Shown piece by piece: positions 25,929-35,166 of a stretch of 47,903 nucleotides of DNA (position 1 is its first letter; each line of letters starts with the position of its first letter). The position numbers and the translations under genes were made by a program. The notes under the pieces were generated by a model. That model worked only from the letters and a program-made list of their open reading frames with translations. It was not told where the DNA came from and made no database searches. The stretch lies in assembly GCA_031549085.1 (NCBI GenBank), contig JAVBQL010000004.1:1-47903 (forward strand), written 5' to 3'. Origin of the DNA: JAVBQL01 sp031549085. Its GTDB lineage: Bacteria; Spirochaetota; GWE2-31-10; MWDO01.

Positions 25929-26543
25929 ATGGAAGGTAAATTAAAAGAACTTACAAGTAAAATATATCAAGAGGGCGTAGAGAAGGCAAAGTCAGAGGGA
26001 AGAGATATTGTTGAGGCATCAAGCAAACAAGCTCAAACTATCTTGGCTAATGCTCAAAATCAAGCTCGTGATATAATTAACAACGCACACAAAGAGGCAG
26101 AACAATTAAAACAAAAAGTCTATTCAGAACTTAAGATGGTTGGAAATCAATCAATTGCGACACTAAAGCAGGAGATAACTGCCATTTTATCTAAATCTTC
26201 AGTAGAGGGCGGAGTAAAAAATGCTATGAATGATAGTGAGTTTATCAAATCACTTATCAAAGATATGGTAGCAAAGTGGGATCCAAACAGCAAAGATTTA
26301 GGTTTGGTTTTAATTCTTCCAGAGAAAACTAAAGATGATATGACAACATTCTTTAAAACTAAAGCAAGTGATATACTATCAAAAGGCGTTGAGTTGAAAT
26401 TCGAAAATAGAATGGATGGCGGGTTTAAAATAGGACCTAAAGATAACTCTTATCTACTATCTTTTACAGATAAAGAGTTTCTGCAATTTTTTCAATCTTA
26501 TTTAAAACCTCTTACTAAAGAGATTCTATTTGCTGGAGAGTAG
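25929..26543 (+). CDS. atpE: V/A-type ATPase subunit E (peripheral stalk)
   Basis: A 204-residue protein. The first ~90 residues form one long charged coiled coil (KIYQEGVEKAKSEGRDIVEA, then ANAQNQARDIINNAHKEAEQ), and the rest is a globular domain ending near FQSYLKPLTKEILF. This is the shape of the V/A-type E subunit that ties the A3B3 head to subunit I. No gene for the usual partner G/H subunit is seen in the operon, so E may pair with another helix or with a gene elsewhere. It heads a seven-gene operon with gaps from 41 bases down to slight overlaps. Confidence 0.88.
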   Translation: MEGKLKELTSKIYQEGVEKAKSEGRDIVEASSKQAQTILANAQNQARDIINNAHKEAEQLKQKVYSELKMVGNQSIATLKQEITAILSKSSVEGGVKNAMNDSEFIKSLIKDMVAKWDPNSKDLGLVLILPEKTKDDMTTFFKTKASDILSKGVELKFENRMDGGFKIGPKDNSYLLSFTDKEFLQFFQSYLKPLTKEILFAGE

Positions 26544-26549
26544 ACGGCC

Positions 26550-27383
26550 ATGAAAAATTATTACTATTTCATATCAAGTCTTATCGAACTGATATTAGAC
26601 TCTGATAAAAATTTTCTGAAAATTGAAGATTTTATAGAGTTTGCAGAGGAGCAGCTTGATAGTAGAGACTTTGATAATTTAAAGAAAGTTTTTATTTTTA
26701 ATGATATTAAAAACTCTCTATTTTATAAGAAAGAGGGCGACCAATATATAACCCCATCATACTACTCTCTTGATGACTTTGAAGAAAATCTTAAAGACAC
26801 TGATCAGTTTTTTCCATTTTTGGCTAGGTACTATTTTAATGCAAAGGGTGACAGAAGAGAGTATCCAGATTTGAATATCAATGATGAGATTCTGCTATTT
26901 CTATATGAGGAGCTTGATGATTTTGCAAAAGGAACGCTTAATGAGTATTTTCTTTTAGAGCTTAATTTGCGTAACATCTCTCTTGCACTCTCTTTGAGAC
27001 AAAATAATCTTCCAATAGCCAATAAAATTATTCCATATGGCGACTACTATGAAAACATTTTAAAGAGCAGCAGTCCCGATTTTGGATTAAATGGTGATCT
27101 TCCATTTGTTGAGAAGCTTGTATCATCTTATGAGAAGGGCGATATAATGGAGACAGAGAAGGCGATTGATAATATAAAGTGGGACGAACTTGATAAAATC
27201 TGTGAAAATGGCGTTTTTAGTTTCGATTTCGTACTGTCATATTGCGTAAAATTGATGAGTATAGAGAGATGGCTTAAGTTGGATAAACCTCACGGCGAGG
27301 CTATGCTTGCTAAATTAATAGAGAAAATAAGGGGAGCGATTAAATTCCCTAATGAATTTATGATGATTGGAGGGAAGAAATGA
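26550..27383 (+). CDS. DUF2764 protein, V-type ATPase-associated, possible subunit C analogue
   Basis: A 277-residue, acidic, mostly helical soluble protein starting MKNYYYFISSLIELILDSD. It occupies the second position of the operon, as does the DUF2764 protein in Treponema, Chlamydia and Bacteroidetes operons. Subunit C (the d-type socket that joins the rotor shaft to the proteolipid ring) is not encoded in this operon, and DUF2764 has the size and helical nature to replace it; this is inference. Both start and stop are close-packed: seven bases after atpE, and its last four bases overlap the A subunit start (ATGA). The DUF assignment rests on context and the N-terminal pattern. Confidence 0.75.
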   Translation: MKNYYYFISSLIELILDSDKNFLKIEDFIEFAEEQLDSRDFDNLKKVFIFNDIKNSLFYKKEGDQYITPSYYSLDDFEENLKDTDQFFPFLARYYFNAKGDRREYPDLNINDEILLFLYEELDDFAKGTLNEYFLLELNLRNISLALSLRQNNLPIANKIIPYGDYYENILKSSSPDFGLNGDLPFVEKLVSSYEKGDIMETEKAIDNIKWDELDKICENGVFSFDFVLSYCVKLMSIERWLKLDKPHGEAMLAKLIEKIRGAIKFPNEFMMIGGKK

Positions 27384-29155
27384 CGACAGATACTAAAAGT
27401 TTAGCAAAAGGTAAAATTACTGGAATAGTATCAAACCTTATTACTATTCTTGTTGATGGACCTGTATCTCAGAATGAAATATGTTTTGTAAAATCAGGCG
27501 ATGAAAGATTGATGGCCGAAGTAATTAAAATTACAGGTGATTATGCTTCTGCACAGGTTTTTGAATCTACCAGAGGACTTAAAGTGGATTCAGAGGTTGA
27601 GTTTACTGGCGGAATGCTTGAGGTTGAGCTTGGACCGGGCTTGGTTTCAAGAAACCTTGATGGTCTTCAAAATGACCTCGATACAAAGACTGGTATATTT
27701 TTAAAGAGAGGCGAATATACAGCGCCTATAGATTATAAAGTAAAATATGAGTTTACGCCACTTGCAAAGGTGGGAGACACTGTAATTGCTGGCGACTGGC
27801 TTGGAAGCGTAAAAGAGAACTGGATTGACCATAAGATTATGGTTCCTTTTAAGTTTGAAGGAAAGTGGAAAGTAAAATCTATCACTGCTAAAGGTACATA
27901 CCTTACAACTGATACAATGGCTGTCCTTGTTAATGAGAATAATGAGGAGGAAAAAGTTACTATGCTTCAAAAGTGGCCTGTTAAGAGGGCTATTAAGGCG
28001 TATAGAGATAAACCTCGTCCTTTTAAACTCTTGGAGACAGGGGTACGAATCATTGATACATTTAATCCTATGGCAGAGGGTGGCACTGGGTTTATTCCTG
28101 GCCCATTTGGTTGTGGAAAGACAGTTTTGCAGCATGCGATATCAAAAAATGCTGAAGCAGATTTGATTATTTTTGCTGCCTGCGGTGAGCGTGCTAATGA
28201 GGTTGTTGAGATCTTTACAGAGTTCCCAGAGCTTGAAGATCCTCGTACTGGCAGAAAGCTCATGGAGAGAACAATTATTATTTGTAATACTTCAAACATG
28301 CCGGTTGCTGCTCGTGAGGCGTCAGTTTATACAGCTATGACAATTGGAGAGTACTATCGTGCAATGGGCTGTAAGGTTCTAATGCTTGCAGACTCTACAT
28401 CTCGTTGGGCACAAGCTCTACGTGAGATGTCAAACAGACTTGAGGAGCTTCCAGGTCAGGATGCGTTTCCTATGGACTTGCCTGCGATTATATCAAACTT
28501 CTACTCTCGTGCGGGGTTTGTATATTTGAACAATAAAGAGTCTGGTTCTGTTACATTTATAGGTACTGTTTCTCCTGCAGGTGGTAACTTGAAAGAGCCT
28601 GTTACTGAATCAACAAAGAAAGCTGCCCGCTGTTTTTATGCATTGGCACAAAGCAGAGCGGACTCAAAGAGGTATCCAGCGGTTGATCCAATTGATAGTT
28701 ACTCTAAATATTTGGAGTATCCAGAAATTCAAGAGTATTTATCTAAAAATGTTGATAGAAACTGGGTTCAAAATGTATTAAGTGCAAAGAACTGGAATTT
28801 AAAAGGTAAAGAGGCCTTTGACCAAATCAATATATTGGGTGATGATGGAGTTCCTGTAGATTACCATATTACATATTGGAAATCTGAAATTATAGACTTT
28901 GTCTTGATGCAGCAGGATGCTTTTGATAAAATTGACTCAATTACACCAATTGAGAGACAAAAGTATATGCTGGAACTTATAATGAAGATATGTGAAACAG
29001 ATTTTGCATTCGAAACTTTCAGTGAAGTCTCTCCATATTTTAAAAGCGTAATTAACGTTTTAAAACAGATGAACTATAGTGTCTATAAGTCTGAACCATT
29101 TTCTAAATTTGAAAATGAGCTAAATACAGTTCTTGCAGAAAGGAGAAGAGGATAA
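27380..29155 (+). CDS. atpA: V/A-type ATPase catalytic subunit A
   Basis: A 591-residue catalytic subunit. The nucleotide P-loop is GPFGCGKT at 241-248. A non-homologous insertion domain around residues 115-190, typical of V/A-type A subunits, precedes it. FAACGERANEVVEIFTEFPE and LADSTSRWAQALREMSNRLE are strongly conserved catalytic-site segments. It forms the A3B3 hexamer with subunit B. GGAGGG lies just before the ATG, which overlaps the stop of the DUF2764 gene. There is no sign of an intein. Confidence 0.97.
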   Translation: MTTDTKSLAKGKITGIVSNLITILVDGPVSQNEICFVKSGDERLMAEVIKITGDYASAQVFESTRGLKVDSEVEFTGGMLEVELGPGLVSRNLDGLQNDLDTKTGIFLKRGEYTAPIDYKVKYEFTPLAKVGDTVIAGDWLGSVKENWIDHKIMVPFKFEGKWKVKSITAKGTYLTTDTMAVLVNENNEEEKVTMLQKWPVKRAIKAYRDKPRPFKLLETGVRIIDTFNPMAEGGTGFIPGPFGCGKTVLQHAISKNAEADLIIFAACGERANEVVEIFTEFPELEDPRTGRKLMERTIIICNTSNMPVAAREASVYTAMTIGEYYRAMGCKVLMLADSTSRWAQALREMSNRLEELPGQDAFPMDLPAIISNFYSRAGFVYLNNKESGSVTFIGTVSPAGGNLKEPVTESTKKAARCFYALAQSRADSKRYPAVDPIDSYSKYLEYPEIQEYLSKNVDRNWVQNVLSAKNWNLKGKEAFDQINILGDDGVPVDYHITYWKSEIIDFVLMQQDAFDKIDSITPIERQKYMLELIMKICETDFAFETFSEVSPYFKSVINVLKQMNYSVYKSEPFSKFENELNTVLAERRRG

Positions 29156-30477
29156 TGACATCAAATGCTTTTCAAAAAATATATACAAAGATAACTAAAG
29201 TAACAAAAGCAACTTGTAGTTTGAATGCTTCAGGCATTGGTAATGAAGAGCTTGCTTTTGTTGATGGAAAGCCAGCGCAGGTTGTAAAAATTATTGGCAA
29301 TGAGGTAACTCTTCAAGTTTTCCAAGGTACTGAAGGAATTGGAACTGACGCTGAAGTTATCTTTACAGGAAAACCGCCAACAATTAAGATCAGTGATGAA
29401 CTTTCAGGAAGATTTTTCAATGCTTATGGAAAGCCAATTGATGGCGGACCAGAGGTTGATGGAAAAGAGGTTGAAATTGGTGGGCCATCAGTAAACCCAG
29501 TTAGAAGAAAGCAGCCAAGTGAGCTTATCACAACTGGTATTGCTGGTATTGACTTAAACAATACATTGGTTACTGGACAAAAGATACCATTTTTTGCTGA
29601 CCCTGACCAACCATATAACCAAGTAATGGCGGATGTTGCTTTGAGAGCGCAGGCTGATAAGATTATATTAGCTGGTATGGGTTTGTCAAATGATGACTAC
29701 CTATACTATAAGAATCTATTTGATAACGCAGGGGCATTGGATAAGATTGTTTGTTTCATTAATACAACAGAGGATCCTCCAGTAGAGAGACTTCTAATAC
29801 CTGATATGGCTTTGACCTCTGCTGAATATTTCGCGGTAGAGAAGAAGCAAAAGGTATTGGTGTTATTGACTGATATGACGCTCTATGCGGATGCTTTGGC
29901 AATAGTATCAAATAAGATGGATCAGATTCCATCTAAAGACTCTATGCCGGGCTCATTGTATTCTGACCTTGCAAAAATATATGAGAAGGCAGTTCAGTTC
30001 CCTGATGGTGGTTCAATAACAATTATTGCTGTAACGACTCTATCAGGAGGGGACATTACCCATGCGATACCAGATAACACTGGTTATATTACAGAGGGAC
30101 AGCTATTCCTTAGAAAAGATTCTGATATCAATAAGGTAATTGTTGACCCATTCAGGTCTCTATCTCGTTTGAAACAACTTGTTATTGGTAAGAAGACTAG
30201 GGATGATCACCCTCAGGTAATGAACACAGCAATCAGATTGTATGCAGATGCAGCAAATGCGAAGACCAAGAGAGATAATGGTTTCGATTTGACAGACTAT
30301 GATGAGAGAGCAATAAAGTTCTCTAGTGCATACTCTGATAAACTACTTGCAATAGATGTTAATATTCAGGTTGATGAGATGCTTGATACTGCATGGGATC
30401 TGTTTGCTAAATATTTTAATAAATCTGAAGTTAGTATAAAACAAGAGATAATGAACAAATATTGGAAGGGCAAATAA
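29155..30477 (+). CDS. atpB: V/A-type ATPase subunit B (non-catalytic)
   Basis: A 440-residue regulatory subunit of the A3B3 head. It lacks a proper P-loop (GQKIPFFADPDQPYNQ at the equivalent position), as B subunits do. Conserved parts are TTEDPPVERLLIPDMALTSA, LVLLTDMTLYADALA and KDSMPGSLYSDLAKIYEKA. The TAATG overlap with the A gene's stop and the GGAGAAGAGG just upstream indicate tight co-translation with its partner. Confidence 0.96.
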   Translation: MTSNAFQKIYTKITKVTKATCSLNASGIGNEELAFVDGKPAQVVKIIGNEVTLQVFQGTEGIGTDAEVIFTGKPPTIKISDELSGRFFNAYGKPIDGGPEVDGKEVEIGGPSVNPVRRKQPSELITTGIAGIDLNNTLVTGQKIPFFADPDQPYNQVMADVALRAQADKIILAGMGLSNDDYLYYKNLFDNAGALDKIVCFINTTEDPPVERLLIPDMALTSAEYFAVEKKQKVLVLLTDMTLYADALAIVSNKMDQIPSKDSMPGSLYSDLAKIYEKAVQFPDGGSITIIAVTTLSGGDITHAIPDNTGYITEGQLFLRKDSDINKVIVDPFRSLSRLKQLVIGKKTRDDHPQVMNTAIRLYADAANAKTKRDNGFDLTDYDERAIKFSSAYSDKLLAIDVNIQVDEMLDTAWDLFAKYFNKSEVSIKQEIMNKYWKGK

Positions 30478-30501
30478 TCTTATGTTTTTTAAGGAAGGCT
30501 T

Positions 30502-31101
30502 ATGGCATTAAAATATCAATTTAATAAGATTGCTATGCAGTCGCTAAGTAAGCAGCTTAAAGTTCGGCAGAGTGCTCTTCCTACTCTTAAAAGTAAAGAG
30601 GCGGCACTGCGTGTAACTGTGAAAAAACAGAAAGATGTACTTCATGAGCTTGAGAGCAACTATGCTAAGAGAATGGATGAGCTTAATAGTTTCATTAGAC
30701 TTTGGGCAGAGTTTCCAGAGGAGATTTTTAGCTTGACTGAAGTAGTGCTATCTGTAAAGAAAATTGCGGGAATTAAGACTCCAAACCTTGAGAAACTGGA
30801 TTATAAAATAGAGGACTTCTCTATGTTTGATAGTCCAAAGTGGCTTCTTGGTGGAATAGAGATTCTGAAAGAGATCACAAATCTCTTGACTGAACTTGAG
30901 ATTAACAAGAAGCGTATTGAAATCTTGGAATATGCGAGAAAAAAGACTACGCAGAAGGTTAACCTCTATGAGAAGGTTCAGATTCCGCAATATAGTGAAG
31001 CAATTTTAAAGATAAAGAGATTCCTTGAAGATGAGGCAAATCTCGATAAAGCTGCTCAAAAAATAACTAAACAAAAACAGGCTAGTGGGGGAGGTGCTTA
31101 A
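30502..31101 (+). CDS. atpD: V/A-type ATPase subunit D (central shaft)
   Basis: A 199-residue, strongly helical protein starting MALKYQFNKIAMQSLSKQLK, with two long coiled-coil helices at the ends and a short middle domain, as in the D subunit that forms the rotating shaft inside the A3B3 head. The ribosome-binding site is AAGGAAGG. Subunit F, the usual partner of D, is not encoded in this operon. The next gene begins directly after its stop codon. Confidence 0.92.
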   Translation: MALKYQFNKIAMQSLSKQLKVRQSALPTLKSKEAALRVTVKKQKDVLHELESNYAKRMDELNSFIRLWAEFPEEIFSLTEVVLSVKKIAGIKTPNLEKLDYKIEDFSMFDSPKWLLGGIEILKEITNLLTELEINKKRIEILEYARKKTTQKVNLYEKVQIPQYSEAILKIKRFLEDEANLDKAAQKITKQKQASGGGA

Positions 31102-33024
31102 ATGATAGAAAAAATGAAGAAACTCTCCTTATTGATCTATCACGGATCAAAGGATCATATTCTGAATGGACTGCAAAACTTAGGTGTTATTCATTTGGAA
31201 GCGAATAAGAGTGTTACTAATGAGAATATTATCAAAGTTAAAGATGAGATTAGTACCATTCATAAACTTGACAAGTTTTTAACTGTTGTTAAAGATGAAA
31301 CAAAGGGTAAGAAATCTATAGAAGAGTCTAGCAGCAAAAGAGAGTTTGTAAAAAAAGATTTTACTAAATTTTTGGAGAATATCGAAAAAGAGAAAGAGCA
31401 CTATGACACTCTTGTTTCAGAGAGAGATAACCTAAAAAGAGAGAGAGAAATTCTTGATATTTGGGGTGAGTTTGATCCTGAAGTGTTGGAAGAGATAAAG
31501 TCATCTGGGCTACAATACAAATTCTACTCTATGCCATCATCTCAATTTGGAAAGTTGGATATTAGTGCTTATCCTATTGAGAAAGTAGCAGTTGTAAAAG
31601 GTGTAACATATTTTGTATCTTTCTTTTCAGATCCAAAAGATTTGGAGGGACTATCAGCAACAGAGGAGCGTCCTCCTTTGAAGAGAGCATCGGCTCTTGA
31701 TAAAACTATTCACGATCTTAATATCAAGATAGAGCACTCTGTAAATAATATTATGGAGTATATCCCATATCAAGATGAGCTAAAAGCTGAAATAGTGAAA
31801 CTTAACGGCTTACTAGACTTTGATATTGTGAATGCAAGTCTTGAGTCAGAGCTTGATGGAAAACTTCTATTTATAAATGGCTGGGTTCCAAATAAGACAC
31901 TAAAGAGTGTTGAGGAGTTTCTTGAAAAGGGCGATCTTATCTACCTATTGGAAGAACCGACCTCTGAGGATAATGTACCAGTAAAACTTAAGAATGGTAA
32001 AGTGGTAACTTTGTTTGAACCAATAGGCAAATTTCATAGTTTACCTATCTACACAGAGCTTGAGCCAACACCATTTTTTGCACCATTCTTTGCACTATTT
32101 TTTGGTCTCTGTATAGGAGACTTAGGTTATGGATTGGTTCTATTTACTGTTTGTGTTTTGGGTATGCTCTTTGTTAAATCAAAGGGGCTAAAACCATTTT
32201 TACTATTGGGTCTTATACTCTCATTTGTTAGTATATGTACGGGAACTATGCTTAATAGCTTCTTTGGAGAGCCAATAGTGGCAGAGGGAGCAACGATTCC
32301 ATTCCCAGATTTTATAAAAAACCTAGTCTTCTTCAACTTGAACGGAGATATGTATGCAAGTATGACATTTGCGATAATTATTGGTGTGTTGCAAGTTATG
32401 TTTGGTTTTATCTTGCAGGTTATAAACAAGATTAAAGCTGGTGGTATACAGGCAGGCTTTCAGCCACTTGGTACATTTTGTATCCTTGCAGGTCTATTTA
32501 TTACCATATCAAAAATGTTAGCTGGGGTTGAAATTCCTCTAGTTCAGTTTTTTGGAAAGCTTCTATATAGTGTTCCAAGTTCTGATATAACGCTATTTGG
32601 TATGGAGGGCTTGAGGTTTACAGGGGTTGTTATTCTTGGAGTTGGGGTTCTATTAGTTCTTCTATTCAATAATATTGATAAGCCTATATTTGTTAGACCA
32701 TTTTTAGGCTTATGGGAGATGTATAGCATTGTAACAGGAATCCCTGGCGATATTCTATCATACATTCGTCTATTTGCGTTGGGACTTGCTGGCGGCTTAC
32801 TTGGTAACGCTTTCAACCAGATTGCCTTTATGCTTCGAGATGGTATAGGTGGAGTTGGCGGAATTATAGGAATGGTTTTAATCATGATTTTTGGGCACTC
32901 TCTAAATCTTGCATTGACATCTTTGGGAGCATTTGTCCATCCGTTAAGATTAACACTTTTAGAGTTTTACAAATCCATTGGATTTACAGGGGGTGGAAAA
33001 GCTTATGCCCCTTTTAAAAAATAG
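31102..33024 (+). CDS. atpI: V/A-type ATPase membrane subunit I (a-type)
   Basis: A 640-residue membrane subunit. The N-terminal ~315 residues are cytoplasmic with coiled coils, and the C-terminal half contains about eight membrane helices. The conserved arginine of the ion half-channels lies in LSYIRLFALGLAGG at R556. A further family segment is FGHSLNLALTSLGAFVHPLRL. It provides the stator side of ion passage against the proteolipid ring. A Shine-Dalgarno (GGGGGAGG) lies in the last codons of atpD, so translation is coupled. Confidence 0.94.
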   Translation: MIEKMKKLSLLIYHGSKDHILNGLQNLGVIHLEANKSVTNENIIKVKDEISTIHKLDKFLTVVKDETKGKKSIEESSSKREFVKKDFTKFLENIEKEKEHYDTLVSERDNLKREREILDIWGEFDPEVLEEIKSSGLQYKFYSMPSSQFGKLDISAYPIEKVAVVKGVTYFVSFFSDPKDLEGLSATEERPPLKRASALDKTIHDLNIKIEHSVNNIMEYIPYQDELKAEIVKLNGLLDFDIVNASLESELDGKLLFINGWVPNKTLKSVEEFLEKGDLIYLLEEPTSEDNVPVKLKNGKVVTLFEPIGKFHSLPIYTELEPTPFFAPFFALFFGLCIGDLGYGLVLFTVCVLGMLFVKSKGLKPFLLLGLILSFVSICTGTMLNSFFGEPIVAEGATIPFPDFIKNLVFFNLNGDMYASMTFAIIIGVLQVMFGFILQVINKIKAGGIQAGFQPLGTFCILAGLFITISKMLAGVEIPLVQFFGKLLYSVPSSDITLFGMEGLRFTGVVILGVGVLLVLLFNNIDKPIFVRPFLGLWEMYSIVTGIPGDILSYIRLFALGLAGGLLGNAFNQIAFMLRDGIGGVGGIIGMVLIMIFGHSLNLALTSLGAFVHPLRLTLLEFYKSIGFTGGGKAYAPFKK

Positions 33025-33050
33025 ATAAATAAAATATTTAAGGAGAAAAT

Positions 33051-33509
33051 ATGAACGATTTTGCTTTTGTTTTAGCAGGCATTGGACTTGCATTAATGGT
33101 AGGGCTTTCAGGTTGTGGATCAGCTATTGGATTGGTTATAAGTGGTAGCAGCGTAATTGGCGCTATTAGAAAGAGACCAGAGGCTTTTGGTACAGCAATG
33201 GTTGCATCAGTTCTGCCTTCAACTCAAGGTATTTACGGTTTTGTTGGTCTATTTATCTATATGCCTACTGTTGTGCCTGGCATGTCTATGCTTAATGCTT
33301 CTATCGTTTTTGGTGCTGGCTTGATGTTAGGTTTGGCAGGTCTAGTTTCTGCTATTCAACAAGGTAAGGTGTGTGCGGCGAGCGTTAATGCAATTGGCTC
33401 TGGACACAATACTTTGGGACCAGGACTAATCATGGGTGCGTTACCTGAATTCTATGCTATTCTAGCACTTGTTGCAGCAATTTTGATGCAAGGTGTTATG
33501 AAATCTTAA
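33051..33509 (+). CDS. atpK: V/A-type ATPase proteolipid subunit K, Na+-type
   Basis: A 152-residue membrane rotor subunit with four helices in two hairpins; only the second hairpin has the ion-binding glutamate (E133 in LPEFYAILAL). All residues that hold Na+ in E. hirae NtpK (L61, T64, Q65, Q110, E139) are present with identical spacing: L55, T58 and Q59 in LPSTQGIYGFV, Q104 in IQQGK, and E133. This predicts a Na+-translocating enzyme. AAGGAG precedes the ATG. It is the last gene of the operon and is followed by a strong terminator. Confidence 0.95.
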   Translation: MNDFAFVLAGIGLALMVGLSGCGSAIGLVISGSSVIGAIRKRPEAFGTAMVASVLPSTQGIYGFVGLFIYMPTVVPGMSMLNASIVFGAGLMLGLAGLVSAIQQGKVCAASVNAIGSGHNTLGPGLIMGALPEFYAILALVAAILMQGVMKS

Positions 33510-33530
33510 TAAATAGATTTTTTTATTTTG

Positions 33531-33562
33531 AAAAGAGATCATTTTATATGATCTCTTTTTTT
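33531..33562 (+). terminator. Terminator of the V-type ATPase operon
   Basis: AAAAGAGATCA (33531-33541) pairs perfectly with TGATCTCTTTT (33549-33559), with a seven-base loop and a following T run: an 11-bp rho-independent terminator 22 bases after the atpK stop. Confidence 0.85.
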
Positions 33563-33593
33563 GTGTTATTATGATTTTGAAGGTGAAGAAAAT

Positions 33594-34382
33594 ATGAATA
33601 TAAAGTTTTATCATTTGGATACTTTTACAGATACTCTATTTTCTGGAAATCCTGCTGGGGTCTGTATATTAGATGATAGTTGGCTTCCAGATTCGGTTAT
33701 GCAAAATATTGCTATGGAAAATAATGTTAGCGAAACTGCATTTTGTATTTCTAAAAATAGTAACTATGAAATTAGATGGTTTACTCCAGCAGTTGAGGTT
33801 GATCTTTGCGGTCATGCAACTCTTGCAACAGCTTATATTCTATTTAATATTGAAAACTATAAGGAAAATGAAATTAGTTTTAATTCTAAAAGTGGCATAT
33901 TAAAGGTAAGAAAAGATGGCGAGTTTTTAACACTTAATTTTCCAAAAGATGATTTTAAAAAAGTGGATATAAGTAGTGAACTTAAAGATTGCTTTAACTT
34001 TAAACCACTAGAAGTTTTTAAGGGAAAAACTGACTATATGCTAGTTTTTGAAAGTGAAGAGCAGATAAAAAATATAATATATGATTTGGAAAAAATAGAG
34101 AAAATAGAGGCTAGGGGAGTGATAATTACAGCAAAAGGGAATGAAGTTGATTTTGTATCAAGGTTCTTTGCTCCTCAATCTGGTGTTGATGAAGATCCTG
34201 TAACAGGTTCTGCTCATGCTACCTTAATTTCATATTGGAGCAAAGCATTAAATAAAAAAGAAATGAGAGCGATTCAACTATCAAAAAGAGGAGGCTTTCT
34301 TTTATGTAAAGATATGGCAAGTAGAGTTGAGATATCTGGGAAAGCCTTGATATATTTAGAAGGAGAGATAGTATATTTTTAG
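33594..34382 (+). CDS. PhzF-family isomerase/epimerase-like protein
   Basis: A 262-residue protein with the two-lobed diaminopimelate-epimerase fold of the PhzF family. The start MNIKFYHLDTFTDTLFSGNP is typical. VSETAF carries the conserved catalytic glutamate (E47), and WFTPAVEVDLCGHATLATA and GVDEDPVTGSAHATL are the other signatures. Many family members have unknown substrates; no phenazine genes are nearby, so phenazine synthesis is not implied. ATG 33594 is chosen because AAGGTGAAG lies just upstream; a more upstream TTG at 33561 overlaps the preceding terminator. Confidence 0.9.
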   Translation: MNIKFYHLDTFTDTLFSGNPAGVCILDDSWLPDSVMQNIAMENNVSETAFCISKNSNYEIRWFTPAVEVDLCGHATLATAYILFNIENYKENEISFNSKSGILKVRKDGEFLTLNFPKDDFKKVDISSELKDCFNFKPLEVFKGKTDYMLVFESEEQIKNIIYDLEKIEKIEARGVIITAKGNEVDFVSRFFAPQSGVDEDPVTGSAHATLISYWSKALNKKEMRAIQLSKRGGFLLCKDMASRVEISGKALIYLEGEIVYF

Positions 34383-34519
34383 TTTTACTCGTAAAATTAT
34401 TACAATCACACTATCTATAACTTGAATAACTTTTTAAAGCAAGTAGTTTAATCTTATTAAATTTCTGCAATTATTATAGCAATGGATAGTGCTTAATATA
34501 TTTTAATACTATGAACCTT

Positions 34520-35161
34520 CTATTGTCGTACCAATCTATAGCTATTAACCCCATCTATTGGGGCAGAATTAAAATATGTTGTTTGATTTAGCTCATACAT
34601 TACTGCATAAGTTATTCCACCGCCACCATCTCTTACCCCCTTTACTTGGATAAGAGCAACAGAAGGGACAGTTAGCTCTACGGGTTTGTTTTTTATAAAG
34701 AAAGCATCTCCTAATGGTACACCGTTTACAATTACTTGTACATAATCACCATCTTCAGCAGCATAATCCCAAACCCAAATTTTTGTATCATCTTGTTCAG
34801 ACGAGTGTGTAATTGTATAGTCCTTTGCTGTTAGTTTTTCATCATTTGTCAAAAGAATTGCCCCTGCAGAAAGACTAGTGGATACTTGCTCTGAAAGCGC
34901 ACTCTTTACAGAAGCAGAAACATCAGCAGCTTCCGTTTTTGGAGCAAAGATCATTGCAACTCCAACTAGGACTAGGAGGGCAATTCCAAAGATTGTCAGT
35001 TTTTTATCTGAGGGTATTTTATTTTTTGAGTTTGATGTCTGTTTGGTTTGTTCACCATTGCTTGAATATGTTTCATTTACAGATGTTGTTTTAGATGGAT
35101 CAGATTTAAATATCTCTCTTACCCTTTTTACATTTTCTTGAAACTTACTTTTGTCATCCAT
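34520..35161 (-). CDS. Single-pass membrane protein with external domain, third gene of the AAA operon
   Basis: A 213-residue protein of unknown family. Residues 1-55 are cytoplasmic, charged and Ser/Thr/Asn-rich. One membrane helix follows (LTIFGIALLVLVGVAMIFA, about 56-76), then an external domain of ~135 residues with several beta-strands (IWVWDYAAEDGDYVQVIVN, VELTVPSVALIQVKGVRDGG). It has no cysteine. The ATG at 35161 has AGGAG seven bases upstream; ATG 35167, two codons earlier, overlaps the preceding stop codon and has too short a spacing. It is the last gene behind the AAA protein and the four-helix protein, so it may act as the external sensor or effector part of that machine (inference). 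Confidence 0.65.
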   Translation of the reverse strand: MDDKSKFQENVKRVREIFKSDPSKTTSVNETYSSNGEQTKQTSNSKNKIPSDKKLTIFGIALLVLVGVAMIFAPKTEAADVSASVKSALSEQVSTSLSAGAILLTNDEKLTAKDYTITHSSEQDDTKIWVWDYAAEDGDYVQVIVNGVPLGDAFFIKNKPVELTVPSVALIQVKGVRDGGGGITYAVMYELNQTTYFNSAPIDGVNSYRLVRQ

Positions 35162-35166
35162 TTGCA

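Noticed and set aside
33561..33593. Longer N-terminus for the PhzF-like protein.
   Set aside because: The extension overlaps the ATPase operon terminator, and AAGGTGAAG is correctly placed for ATG 33594.
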